Source: Azonexaceae bacterium (GTDB lineage Bacteria > Pseudomonadota > Gammaproteobacteria > Burkholderiales > Rhodocyclaceae). Taken from it: DNA of 17,209 bases. Positions 6,561 to 14,522 of this stretch are shown here, piece after piece. Position numbers and translations under genes: made by a program. The notes beneath the pieces are model-generated. The model made no database searches. It was not told where the DNA came from and was given only the letters and a program-made list of their open reading frames with translations. The stretch spans positions 1 to 17,209 of the forward strand of contig SSTA01000162.1 of assembly GCA_009469685.1 (NCBI GenBank), written 5' to 3'. Position 1 is the stretch's first letter. Each line of letters starts with the position of its first letter.

Positions 6561-7036
6561 GTCCACGGCCCAACCGCTCTCCGGCCCTGCAGCGGGGCGT
6601 GTCCGTCCTCGCGGCCGTCTTCTTCCTGCTGCTTTTTGGCCTGCTCGCCGCCCTCATGGCCAATGTCATCTCGGTCACCCATTCGGCCGCCGCCGAGGAC
6701 GTCCTCGGTGCACGGGCCTATCAGGCGGCTCGCGGCGGTGCAGAATGGGGGCTCTATCAGGTTCTCGATCCGACGAACGCTACAGCGACCGGGCCCACCG
6801 CAGCGCTGCCCACCTGTTTTGCCGCCACCTCGGTTCCCGGATTGGGGGCTACGGTCTCGGTGAGCTGCGCGGCGTCGGTATCCTATACCGAAGGCAGCAA
6901 GTCGATTCGCATCTACCGGATCACGTCCACCGCCACGATTCCCGGTCCGGCCGGGCTGACCGTCGAGCGGAGCATCGAGGTCACGACGGAAAAATGCCGG
7001 GATACGGCGAGCACGGTGGCTCCATTCGGGTGTTGA
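6557..7036 (+). CDS. mshP: MSHA biogenesis protein MshP (PilX/GspK-like, lacks Glu5)
   Basis: A 159-residue protein with a basic N-terminus, LQRG|VSVLA processing-like site (Gly14) and a hydrophobic helix at 16-40. The usual mature Glu5 is replaced by Ala, as in GspK-type tip pseudopilins. The segment AAEDVLGARAYQAARGGAEWGLYQVL matches the conserved 'A...AxxAARAGxEWGxY' pattern after the helix in PilX/MshP proteins. ATG 6557 overlaps the mshO stop (ATGA). The frame is open upstream, but nothing there makes a prepilin leader. C-terminal cysteines (CAAS..., ...EKC, ...FGC) suggest disulfides. It probably caps the minor-pilin complex. Confidence 0.87.
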   Translation: MSPRPNRSPALQRGVSVLAAVFFLLLFGLLAALMANVISVTHSAAAEDVLGARAYQAARGGAEWGLYQVLDPTNATATGPTAALPTCFAATSVPGLGATVSVSCAASVSYTEGSKSIRIYRITSTATIPGPAGLTVERSIEVTTEKCRDTASTVAPFGC

Positions 7037-7037
7037 T

Positions 7038-9995
7038 ATGAAACTGCTCTCTCGTTCCTTCAGGACCTCCGCTGCGGCGATGCTTCTCGCGGTCTCCGGC
7101 GCGCTCCAGGGGGCGGTGACCGAACTCAATTCCTCGGGCGGCACCACATCGACCAATGGCCTGCACATCTACATCGAGGATACCTCCAAGATGCAGGTGC
7201 GGCGCCTGAACAATACCGGGCAGGTCTATTTGCCGGGGGCCGTTCCGCCCAGCAACAGTCTGGACAACGGGATATTCCTGCGGACGCCCAATGGCAGCGT
7301 GTACGGGCCTTCCCATACGGTGTCGGCGTTCAGCGCCGTCACGGCCTACCCCAGTCGCTCGATTTCCGCCGCCTCGCCCGCCAACCCCATCGCCAACGGC
7401 ACGACCCAGACCGCCACCGGAACCTATGCCATCACCGGCGGACCGTCGCTGAGCGTCGAATACAAATACCTGCGGCCCTACGAATTCGTCACCCTCACGG
7501 TCACCTTGACCATTCCATCGGGCTATCCCGTCAGTGCCGCCAATCCCGTGCGCTACATGCACGCCATCGATACCTACCTGGGCGGCAGCGACAACGGCTG
7601 CGGGGTGACCTTCGTCGACACCAACGGCCACCGGGTGGTGGGAACCTATCCGCCGGCGTCGGGGACGAGCTGCCCGTCGACCAGTTCGATTCCTTCCGGG
7701 GTGAGCATCATCGAATCTTTCCGCGAGCGCAGCGGGTTGAGCTTTACGAGTTACTGCACCGCCCGCTGGAGCGACTTCTGGGACACCAGCAGTCCCTATG
7801 CGAACTGCGCCGTGCTCAATCCAGCGCAATTTCCCAACACGGTGACCTCCACCTACCAGGATACGGGGGTTGGGATCGCCTACGATTTCACTGCCGTCGG
7901 GACCTACGTCTTTTCCTACGATTTCGTCATCGGCTCGCCGGCAGTTCCGCCCTACGATCATCTCGAGCTTCGCTACAACCCTGGAACCAGCCTCTGCCCC
8001 TTCGCCATCACGGTCCTCGGGTGTCTGGCCTCCACCGTGCCCTGCCCGGCCGGCAGCGAACTCGACGCCAATCTGACCGGAACGGTGACGGCCAGCGGCG
8101 GATCGGTCACCCTGACGCCGGCTTCCGGCAATTTCGCCATCGCCAGCGGCACGCCGACCACCACGGTCGCGGCCCAGGTCGGGACCGGCGGCGCGACGGT
8201 GACCCTGGGCGCCTCCAGCCTCAGTGCAACACCGCTCAACGGCGTTCGCTGCTGGGACGGGAGCAGCGCGACCTGTTCCTTCACCGCCCCTACGGCCTCG
8301 TGCTTTGCGGCCGACCTCGACGCCTGCAGCAATCTGGTCGGCAGTCCGGCCCGCTGCGGGGCTACCGGCAATCGCCTCTACACCAAGGTGGCGGGTCAGG
8401 ACATGAACTTCGACCTGGTGGCGCTGACGGCGGCGGCGGCCGTAGACACCGGATTCAACGGCTCGGTGAGCGTCGACCTGGTCAAGAGCGGTGGGACGGC
8501 CGTGGACGCGACCCGCTGTCCCACTGTCTCGCCGACCGTTCTCAGCGGCATCAGCGCGCAAACCATCGCCTTCAGCTCCGGCCGGCCGGCCAGCGCCACC
8601 ACCTATTCGATTCCCGCTGCCCAGAATTCCAACGCCGCCCAGAACGTATGGGTGCGAATGACCCAGAGCGGCGCGGGGACGACCAAGATTCTCTGCTCCA
8701 ACGACCGCTTCGCCATCCGTCCAGCGGCCGTGACTTCGGTTACCTCGTCGGACGCCGCAGCGGATACCGGGGGGACGAGCGCGACCGCCACGCCCATCCT
8801 GAAGGCCGGCAGTACGGCTTTTTCCCTTGCCGCCGATACGGGAACTCCAGGGTACGACGGGACTCCCGCCGTCGACCCTTCGTTGATCGAGTGGCTATCG
8901 GCGCCTTCGGGAACGGGAACCCTCAGCGGCAGCTTCACCACGGCAGCCACTGCCAGCAGCGGCAATGGCGCATCGGGATCGGCGTTCCTTTACGACGAGG
9001 TGGGCTATTTCCGTTTCAAGGCCAAGGGGGTGTTCGACTCGGGCTTCACCGCCGCCTACCAGGACGGGTCCAATACCCGCTGCCTCAATACGGCGCCCGA
9101 TGATTTTCGCAATACGCCGGACAGCAGCGGCAAGGTGGGCTGCAAATTCGGCAATACGGCGGTGACCGGCCACTTTGGCCGCTTCGTTCCCGACCACTTC
9201 GATACCGTCGTGACTCAGGGCTGCCCGGCCGGTGGCTACACCTATTCGGCCCAGCCCTTCACCACCACCGTCACTGCACGCAAGGCCGGCGGCGGAACGA
9301 CCCTCAACTACCAAGGTTCCAGTTTCGCCAAGGCGACCACGCTGTCGGCGTGGGACGCGGCGGGAACCGCGGCCAACCCCGGGCCCGGCGCCCTGGCCGG
9401 AAGCAATTTGGCCGCGACGACCTTTGTCGCTGGCGTCGGGAGCAGTGCGGCCACTGCCTACGCCTTCTCGTCCCCCGCCACGGTGCCTACTGCGGTGCGG
9501 ATCAGGGCCGTGGATAGCGACGGCGTCACTTCGCTGAGGACGGCACCGGCGACGACGGTGGAGGGATCGGCGGCGGTGCGTTCGGGGCGGTTCCTGATCG
9601 GAAGCGCCTATGGGACCGAATTCATCGCCCTGCCGGTTCCCGCCGAAGTCCAATTCTGGAGTGCGGCCGGCTGGCAGCGCAATACGGCCGATACCTGTAC
9701 CGCTCCGGTGGTGCCGACCGCAGCCAACGGCGGTCTGTCCTTCGCGAGCCAGACGCCGCTCAACCAGTTGGCGGCGGGTGAAACCACCGCCAGCCTCAGT
9801 TCGCCAGTGGCTTCGGGAAGCGTGGGATTGCGCCTGACCGCTCCCGGGGCGGGAAACCATGGCTACGTCGACATCGTCGGCGCGGTGGTACGGGGGGCAA
9901 ATACCTGGCTGCTTCTGGCGGCGCCGACCACGCGGGCCTGCTTCGGCAAGTGCGGTCCCCGGGCAGCGGTGATTTATTCCCGGGAAAGATACTAG
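7038..9995 (+). CDS. mshQ: MshQ-like large exported protein (DUF6701-type C-terminal half, unrecognised N-terminal module)
   Basis: A 985-residue exported protein encoded last in the pilin block; ATG 7038 follows the mshP stop by one base. Residues 1-25 are a Sec signal peptide (basic start, AAAMLLAVSGALQGA). Residues about 26-300 form a Cys-, Tyr- and Trp-containing module I do not recognise. At about 305-560 come HLELRYNPG, a Cys-rich stretch and beta-rich Thr/Ser/Gly sequence resembling the lead-in of MshQ proteins. The last part (about 560-985) has the DUF6701 hallmarks YFRFKAKGVFDSGF and HFGRFVPDHFD (about 710-720), and ends with a Trp/Cys-rich region. MshQ is not a pilin. Surface or tip function is inferred from size, export and its linkage to the minor pilins. 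No membrane anchor is evident. Confidence 0.88.
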   Translation: MKLLSRSFRTSAAAMLLAVSGALQGAVTELNSSGGTTSTNGLHIYIEDTSKMQVRRLNNTGQVYLPGAVPPSNSLDNGIFLRTPNGSVYGPSHTVSAFSAVTAYPSRSISAASPANPIANGTTQTATGTYAITGGPSLSVEYKYLRPYEFVTLTVTLTIPSGYPVSAANPVRYMHAIDTYLGGSDNGCGVTFVDTNGHRVVGTYPPASGTSCPSTSSIPSGVSIIESFRERSGLSFTSYCTARWSDFWDTSSPYANCAVLNPAQFPNTVTSTYQDTGVGIAYDFTAVGTYVFSYDFVIGSPAVPPYDHLELRYNPGTSLCPFAITVLGCLASTVPCPAGSELDANLTGTVTASGGSVTLTPASGNFAIASGTPTTTVAAQVGTGGATVTLGASSLSATPLNGVRCWDGSSATCSFTAPTASCFAADLDACSNLVGSPARCGATGNRLYTKVAGQDMNFDLVALTAAAAVDTGFNGSVSVDLVKSGGTAVDATRCPTVSPTVLSGISAQTIAFSSGRPASATTYSIPAAQNSNAAQNVWVRMTQSGAGTTKILCSNDRFAIRPAAVTSVTSSDAAADTGGTSATATPILKAGSTAFSLAADTGTPGYDGTPAVDPSLIEWLSAPSGTGTLSGSFTTAATASSGNGASGSAFLYDEVGYFRFKAKGVFDSGFTAAYQDGSNTRCLNTAPDDFRNTPDSSGKVGCKFGNTAVTGHFGRFVPDHFDTVVTQGCPAGGYTYSAQPFTTTVTARKAGGGTTLNYQGSSFAKATTLSAWDAAGTAANPGPGALAGSNLAATTFVAGVGSSAATAYAFSSPATVPTAVRIRAVDSDGVTSLRTAPATTVEGSAAVRSGRFLIGSAYGTEFIALPVPAEVQFWSAAGWQRNTADTCTAPVVPTAANGGLSFASQTPLNQLAAGETTASLSSPVASGSVGLRLTAPGAGNHGYVDIVGAVVRGANTWLLLAAPTTRACFGKCGPRAAVIYSRERY

Positions 9996-10040
9996 TTTTT
10001 ATAAAAAATCGTTGAAATTTAATATGTTGCAGGCTATCCT
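9996..10040 (+). promoter_or_regulatory. Candidate sigma-70 promoter with UP-like A/T tract upstream of mshI1
   Basis: TTGAAA (10012-10017) and TATCCT (10035-10040) are spaced by 17 bases, matching consensus at five and four of six positions. The A/T-only run 9996-10009 (containing the 12-base palindrome TTTTTATAAAAA) would lie at about -51 to -38 relative to a predicted start near 10047, the place of an UP element. This is the sharpest AT-rich spot in the window and sits in the only sizeable gap between the two halves of the locus, so it probably drives the mshI1-mshN operon. Confidence 0.6.
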
Positions 10041-10067
10041 TTTCAAAATACTTTAGTTGGTGGCAGG

Positions 10068-11003
10068 GTGCGTATATTCCGGGGAAAACTGGAGGCGGGA
10101 TGGCAGGCGGTGGTGCGCAGGGATGGGTGCATCGACCTCGCCCACGTGATCCGCGACCGCGATTCCCGGCCACGGATTGAATCCCTGGAAACCTTTCGGA
10201 TCGAGACCGATTTCTCCGCGGCGCTCGGGCGGCTCAAAGGAAGCCGCAATCTCAAGCACCGCGCCTGCACCACTTTGCTGGAGACCGCCGATTATCGGTT
10301 TGTCCAGGTGGACGCCCCGGCGGTGGCCGACGAGGAAAGAGTCCAGGCCCTGCGTTGGCGGCTGAAGGACATCGTCGATTTTCCCGTCGACAACGCTGCG
10401 CTAGCCGTCCTCGACATTCCCGCCGGCGAGGCTGCTGCAGGACGCCCGGCCGCCGTTTTCGCCATCGCTGCGGCTGCCGAGACGGTGGCCGCCTGCATGG
10501 GCCGCTTTGCTCAGGCCGGCGTGCCCCTGGCTGCCATCGACATCCCCGAGCTTGCCCAGCGCAACGTGGCCGCCCTCTTCGAGGAGGCGAGCCGCGGGCT
10601 CGCCTTCCTGCATCTGGGTGAGGAAGGCGGACTGCTGACCATCACCTACCGGGGCGAGCTCTATCTGGCCCGCCACATCGACGTTTCCACCCGGGCCCTC
10701 GGCGACGCCGATGGCGAACGGCGCCAGACCTTGCTGGAGCGCCTGGTGCTCGAGCTTCAGCGCACCCTGGACAATTTCGATCGGCAATACAATTTCATCT
10801 CCGTCGTCCGCCTGGTCATCGCCAGCGAAGGCTCGACCGAGGGGCTGCTCGAAGCCCTGGGCCAGAATCTCTACATTCCGCTGACGATCATGGATCTGGC
10901 CACGGTGGCCGATTTTCCCGGGGTGCCGGAATTGCGCAATCCGCAGCGGCAGGCTCAATGCCTGCAGGCCATCGGTGCCGCGCTGCGGGAGGGCGAGGCA
11001 TGA
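10068..11003 (+). CDS. mshI: MSHA biogenesis protein MshI1 (PilM-like)
   Basis: A 311-residue, cytoplasmic-looking protein without signal peptide or membrane segment, placed first in the alignment operon where the PilM-like partner is expected. The pattern fits MshI: a beta-strand start (GWQAVVRRDGCIDLAHV), a CTTLLETADYRFVQVDAPAVADEE motif, then ALRWRLKDIVDFPVDNAALAVLDIP, and a later DIPELAQRNVAALFE...GLAFLHLGEEGGLLTITYRGELYLARHID core typical of the actin-like PilM fold. It would bind the cytoplasmic tail of the PilN-like next gene product. The start is GTG 10068, with GGTGG at 10059-10063 as a modest ribosome site. Its TGA overlaps the next ATG. In some bacteria mshI is one fused gene; here the PilM and PilN parts are separate. 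Confidence 0.85.
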   Translation: MRIFRGKLEAGWQAVVRRDGCIDLAHVIRDRDSRPRIESLETFRIETDFSAALGRLKGSRNLKHRACTTLLETADYRFVQVDAPAVADEERVQALRWRLKDIVDFPVDNAALAVLDIPAGEAAAGRPAAVFAIAAAAETVAACMGRFAQAGVPLAAIDIPELAQRNVAALFEEASRGLAFLHLGEEGGLLTITYRGELYLARHIDVSTRALGDADGERRQTLLERLVLELQRTLDNFDRQYNFISVVRLVIASEGSTEGLLEALGQNLYIPLTIMDLATVADFPGVPELRNPQRQAQCLQAIGAALREGEA

Positions 11004-11674
11004 GCCAGCAGATCAATCTCCTTCTGCCCGAGCTGCGCCCCCGGCGTGACTGGCTGGCGTTTCCCGCGGTTGCGGCGGCAAGCCTCGCGGTCATCGTGGG
11101 AATCGCCGGGATGGCCGTCTGGGGTCGGCAACAGGCTGCCGATCTGGCCGTCCAGCAGACTCGGGGCGAGGCGGAACTCGCCGAACTGCGCCAGCGCATC
11201 CAGGCCCTGGGCCAGGCGCTCGCGGCGCGTCATCCCGATCCCGCCTTGCAGGCGGAAGTCGAGAGGCTGTCCGAAGGGGTGAGGCAGCGTCAGGAGGCGC
11301 TGGCCGCCGTCGAATCCGGCCGCATCGGCTCCCGCCAAGGCCAGTCCGGCGTCCTGCGGGGGTTCGCCCGGCAGACCATGGAAGGGGTGTGGCTCACCGG
11401 CGTGGCGCTGGCCGGCAGCGACGTCGAAATTCGTGGGCGCCTGACCGATTCCGCTCTCCTGCCCCATTACATCAGCCGCCTCAATGGGGATGGCATGTTC
11501 CAGGGGCGGCGCTTCGCCGCCCTGGATATGAGGGAGGGTAGCGTGACTCCACCCCAGCAGGCCGGATCGGCACCGGCGGCGAACGCGACGCCGGGGGCTG
11601 CTCCGCAAGCAGGCCGGCAGTTCACTGAATTTGTCCTCCATGGCAAGCCGCCGAAGGAGGGAGCGGAGCGATGA
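11000..11674 (+). CDS. MSHA biogenesis protein MshI2 (PilN-like)
   Basis: A 224-residue bitopic inner-membrane protein. It has a short cytoplasmic N-terminus MSQQINLLLPELRP (the INLLP motif used by PilN to bind PilM), a membrane segment at about 18-41, a coiled-coil Glu/Gln/Arg/Leu-rich region (about 45-105), a small GVWLTGVALAGSDVEIRGRLTDSALLPHYISRL ferredoxin-like domain typical of PilN (about 130-170), and a Pro/Ala-rich tail. ATG 11000 overlaps the stop of mshI1 and its TGA overlaps the mshJ ATG (both ATGA), so subunit ratios are probably fixed by coupling. It corresponds to the PilN half that some MSHA loci name mshI2. Confidence 0.85.
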   Translation: MSQQINLLLPELRPRRDWLAFPAVAAASLAVIVGIAGMAVWGRQQAADLAVQQTRGEAELAELRQRIQALGQALAARHPDPALQAEVERLSEGVRQRQEALAAVESGRIGSRQGQSGVLRGFARQTMEGVWLTGVALAGSDVEIRGRLTDSALLPHYISRLNGDGMFQGRRFAALDMREGSVTPPQQAGSAPAANATPGAAPQAGRQFTEFVLHGKPPKEGAER

Positions 11675-12363
11675 AGCCGAGACCCGCCTTCCTGGCGCCT
11701 CTGGCCAAGCGTTATGACGCCCTCCAGCGTCGCGAGCGCGTGCTGGTCGCTGCCGTTGCAGTCCTCGGGCCGCTCCTGCTGGGCTTATCGCTTTTCGTCG
11801 ATCCGCAGTTCGCTCGCGTCCGGACCCTGCGCAACGCCATTGAGCAGCAGCGTTCCACCCTTGCCGACACCCGGAATCAGGTGACCCTGCTCGAAACCCA
11901 GGCCCAGGCCGATCCGGATGGACCCAAGAAGGCTGAATTGGCGGGTCTGCAGCGTCAACTGGCGGAAAGCGACCAACGCCTGCTGGAGCTGCGCGATACC
12001 CTGGTCGCTCCCGAGGAAATGAATCGTCTCCTCGAACGTCTGCTGGTTCACCATGGCGGTCTCCGTCTGGTCTCCCTGCGGACGCTGCCGCCGGAGAGCA
12101 TCCTCGGCGCGCCCTCCAAGGGGGAGGGCAAGACCGAAGCCAAGGTCGCCCAGGAGAGGCAGTTCGACATCTATCGTCATGGCGTCGAAATGCGCCTGGA
12201 GGGCGGGTATCTGGAACTTCTCGGCTATCTCGAACAATTGGAAAAGGCCGAGCGCAAGCTCCTTTGGGGGGCGGTGCAACTGACCGTGGTCGCTCATCCC
12301 AAGGCCCGCATGACGCTGACCGTATACACCTTGGGATCGGACAAGACATGGTTGGCCATCTGA
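11671..12363 (+). CDS. mshJ: MSHA biogenesis protein MshJ (PilO/GspM-like)
   Basis: A 230-residue bitopic inner-membrane protein. It has a basic cytoplasmic start, a membrane segment at about 24-43, a coiled-coil stretch (about 50-115: RTLRNAIEQQRSTLADTR and following), and a C-terminal ferredoxin-like domain with VEMRLEGGYLELLGYLEQLEKAERKLLW, which strongly resembles the conserved 'GxYxxLxxYLxxLE' motif of PilO/MshJ. It pairs with MshI2 to form the periplasmic alignment complex. ATG 11671 overlaps the preceding stop, and its end overlaps mshK by 16 bases. Confidence 0.89.
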   Translation: MKPRPAFLAPLAKRYDALQRRERVLVAAVAVLGPLLLGLSLFVDPQFARVRTLRNAIEQQRSTLADTRNQVTLLETQAQADPDGPKKAELAGLQRQLAESDQRLLELRDTLVAPEEMNRLLERLLVHHGGLRLVSLRTLPPESILGAPSKGEGKTEAKVAQERQFDIYRHGVEMRLEGGYLELLGYLEQLEKAERKLLWGAVQLTVVAHPKARMTLTVYTLGSDKTWLAI

Positions 12364-12734
12364 AGCCCGGCCTTCTTGTCATGCTCCTGACGGGAGGGCT
12401 GGCGCACTGCGTCGAGGCGGCGGATCTCGCCGATCCCACGCGGCCGCCGCCCGAATTTGCGGCGGCGCCCACCGATGCCGCCGACGCCGGCGCCTTGCGG
12501 CTCCAATCGATCGTTCTGCCCCGCTCGGGGCGGCCGCGGGCGGTGATCAACGGCCAGGTCGTCGCGCTCGGTGAAAAACTGGGGGAAGCGACCCTGGTCA
12601 AGGTGAGCGAAGGGGGAGTGGTGTTGCGCGGGCCGCTGGGCGTCGAGCGCCTCGCTCTGACGCCCGAGGCGAGCAAGACTCCGGGGACCAAGCAGGCCGT
12701 CAACAAGGCTGGTGACAAAAAGGAAAGACCATGA
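12348..12734 (+). CDS. mshK: MSHA biogenesis protein MshK (PilP/GspC-like periplasmic)
   Basis: A 128-residue exported protein. A signal peptide covers about 1-24 (cleavage predicted after VEA), followed directly by ADLADPTRPP, the DPTRPP motif being characteristic of MshK. A small beta-rich domain with LRLQSIVLPRSGRPRAVINGQVVALGEKLGEATLVKVSEGGVVLRG matches the GspC/PilP HR-type domain that contacts the secretin. The tail is basic. ATG 12348 lies within the end of mshJ (16-base overlap). The frame is open farther upstream, but only this start gives a signal peptide. Cys21 has His before it, so it is not a lipobox. The stop overlaps the mshL ATG (ATGA). Confidence 0.89.
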   Translation: MVGHLKPGLLVMLLTGGLAHCVEAADLADPTRPPPEFAAAPTDAADAGALRLQSIVLPRSGRPRAVINGQVVALGEKLGEATLVKVSEGGVVLRGPLGVERLALTPEASKTPGTKQAVNKAGDKKERP

Positions 12735-14506
12735 GGATCGTCTGGATCGCCCTGATCGGGCTGGCGCTGACGGCGTGCAATCTGCAACCGCCACGCCGCG
12801 GCGACGCTTTCGACAAGATCGACCAGGAACTGAAAGCGGCGGCCGAAAGCAAGCCTCGGGCACCGGCCGAGGATGCCGTCGGGCGGGCGATGATGCCGCC
12901 GCTGCCGGTCGCCGAGGCGCCGGCCGTCAAACCCGAGCCGCGCTTCAATCTGGCCGTGAACAATGCCCCCGCCGGCCAGGTCTTCATGGCCCTGGTGGCC
13001 GGAACCCGCTACAGCATGCTCTTTCCTCCCGAACTTTCGGGCAACCTGACTCTGAATCTCAAGGACGTGACCGTCCGCGAAGCCCTCGACGCCATCCGGG
13101 AAATCTACGGCTACGAGTACAAGATTGCTGGAAATCGCATCACCATCCAGACCAATTCGTTCCAGTCCCGCATCTACCAGATCAACTATCTCGCCAGTCG
13201 CCGCCAGGGAATGACCGACATGCGGGTGACGTCGAGTTCCCCCAGCGTAGTCAATCCCAACGGTTCCAGCGGGGGTAGTACCGGGGGCGCCAACACCACA
13301 TCCACCAACCAGACGGCCCAGGCGGCGACGGCCACCGGAGCGACGCCTACCGCTGGCGGCCTGTCGGTCTCCAATACCGACGCGAGCCGGGTGCGGACGT
13401 CTTCCGACAACGACTTCTGGCATGACCTGCGCACGGCACTGACGACGATCGTCGGCGGTGGCGAGGGGAGCAGCGTGATCGTCAGCCCGATGTCCGGCGT
13501 CGTCCTGGTCAAGGCCAGGCCCCAGGAATTGCGCGCGGTGGAGACCTACCTCAAGGCCACGCAACTGATGGTCGAACGCCAAGTCATGCTGGAAGCCAAG
13601 ATCGTCGAAGTCTCCCTCAACGACTCCTTCCAGACCGGCATCAACTGGGCCAAGTTCGGCGGCAACAACCAGCGCTTCACCGCCGGCATCCTGGCTCCGG
13701 GGACGACGCTGAGCGGCGGCACGGCGCCGATCACTGGCACCGCGGCCACTTCGGGTACCGCGGGCTCCGGAGTAGCCGTCACTCCCGGCACCGCCGGGGC
13801 CATTGCCGCCACCGCCCTGGGGCAAGGCTTTTTCGGCCTGGCCTTCCAGTCCAAGGATTTCGCGGCCCTGGTCTCCTTCCTGGAAACCCAGGGGGACATC
13901 CAGGTGCTCTCGAATCCCCGGATCGCCACCCTCAACAACCAGAAGGCGGTGCTCAAAGTCGGGTCGGACGACTATTTCGTCACCAATATCTCAACCTCGA
14001 CGACCACCAGCGGTACCGGAACCGTCACCACGCCGACCATCACCCTGCAACCCTTTTTCTCCGGCATCGCCCTCGACGTCACGCCCCAGATCGACGACGA
14101 AGGCAATATCATTCTCCACATCCATCCGGCGGTGACCGTGGTCGAGGAGCGGTCCAAACAGGTCGATCTCGGAACGCTCGGTTCCTTCACGCTGCCGCTT
14201 GCCTCCAGCACCATCAACGAGACCGACTCCATCGTCCGCGTCCAGGATGCCCACATCGTCGCCATCGGCGGCCTGATGAGCCAGGAGCAATCGGCCAGCC
14301 GGAACGGCTTGCCGGGTGCCAGCCGGGTTCCCGGACTGGGGACCCTGTTCGGCCAGAAGGGGGCCGCGAATCGTAAGCGGGAACTGGTCATCCTGATCAA
14401 ATCGACGGTCATCCAGAACGAGAATTCCTGGCGCCAGGACCTGGTCGAGACCCGGGAGCGCGTCCAGGATCTCGATCCGCGCAAGATCGAGTGGGCGACG
14501 CCCTGA
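12731..14506 (+). CDS. mshL: MSHA outer-membrane secretin lipoprotein MshL
   Basis: A 591-residue secretin forming the outer-membrane pore for the pilus. A lipoprotein signal ends in LTAC (Cys16), implying self-targeting without a separate pilotin. Then come an STN/N0-like domain (about 70-145), a secretin N-domain (about 146-280) interrupted by a Gly/Ser/Thr/Ala-rich insert (about 178-215), and the secretin beta-domain (281-565) with VMLEAKIVEVSLND, VLSNPRIATLNNQKAV and VPGLGTLF. A second low-complexity insert (about 325-358) sits at the start of the secretin domain. ATG 12731 overlaps the mshK stop and has AAAAGGAAAG just upstream. The length is typical of MshL. Confidence 0.95.
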   Translation: MRIVWIALIGLALTACNLQPPRRGDAFDKIDQELKAAAESKPRAPAEDAVGRAMMPPLPVAEAPAVKPEPRFNLAVNNAPAGQVFMALVAGTRYSMLFPPELSGNLTLNLKDVTVREALDAIREIYGYEYKIAGNRITIQTNSFQSRIYQINYLASRRQGMTDMRVTSSSPSVVNPNGSSGGSTGGANTTSTNQTAQAATATGATPTAGGLSVSNTDASRVRTSSDNDFWHDLRTALTTIVGGGEGSSVIVSPMSGVVLVKARPQELRAVETYLKATQLMVERQVMLEAKIVEVSLNDSFQTGINWAKFGGNNQRFTAGILAPGTTLSGGTAPITGTAATSGTAGSGVAVTPGTAGAIAATALGQGFFGLAFQSKDFAALVSFLETQGDIQVLSNPRIATLNNQKAVLKVGSDDYFVTNISTSTTTSGTGTVTTPTITLQPFFSGIALDVTPQIDDEGNIILHIHPAVTVVEERSKQVDLGTLGSFTLPLASSTINETDSIVRVQDAHIVAIGGLMSQEQSASRNGLPGASRVPGLGTLFGQKGAANRKRELVILIKSTVIQNENSWRQDLVETRERVQDLDPRKIEWATP

Positions 14507-14522
14507 GGCGCCGAGGGGTACC

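Noticed and set aside
6981..8561. 526-codon open frame on the - strand opposite mshQ
   Set aside because: Antisense shadow of mshQ; repetitive Gly/Arg/Ala/Val translation, no recognisable protein features.
9996..10007. TTTTTATAAAAA palindrome as a terminator of mshQ
   Set aside because: The stem would be A/T only, with no GC pairs; it fits better as an UP-like tract of the downstream promoter.
10955..13825. 956-codon open frame on the - strand opposite mshI1-mshL
   Set aside because: It covers four well-supported genes, its translation is Gly/Arg/Asp-rich low-complexity without domains, and it is the usual antisense shadow of GC-rich, codon-biased genes.
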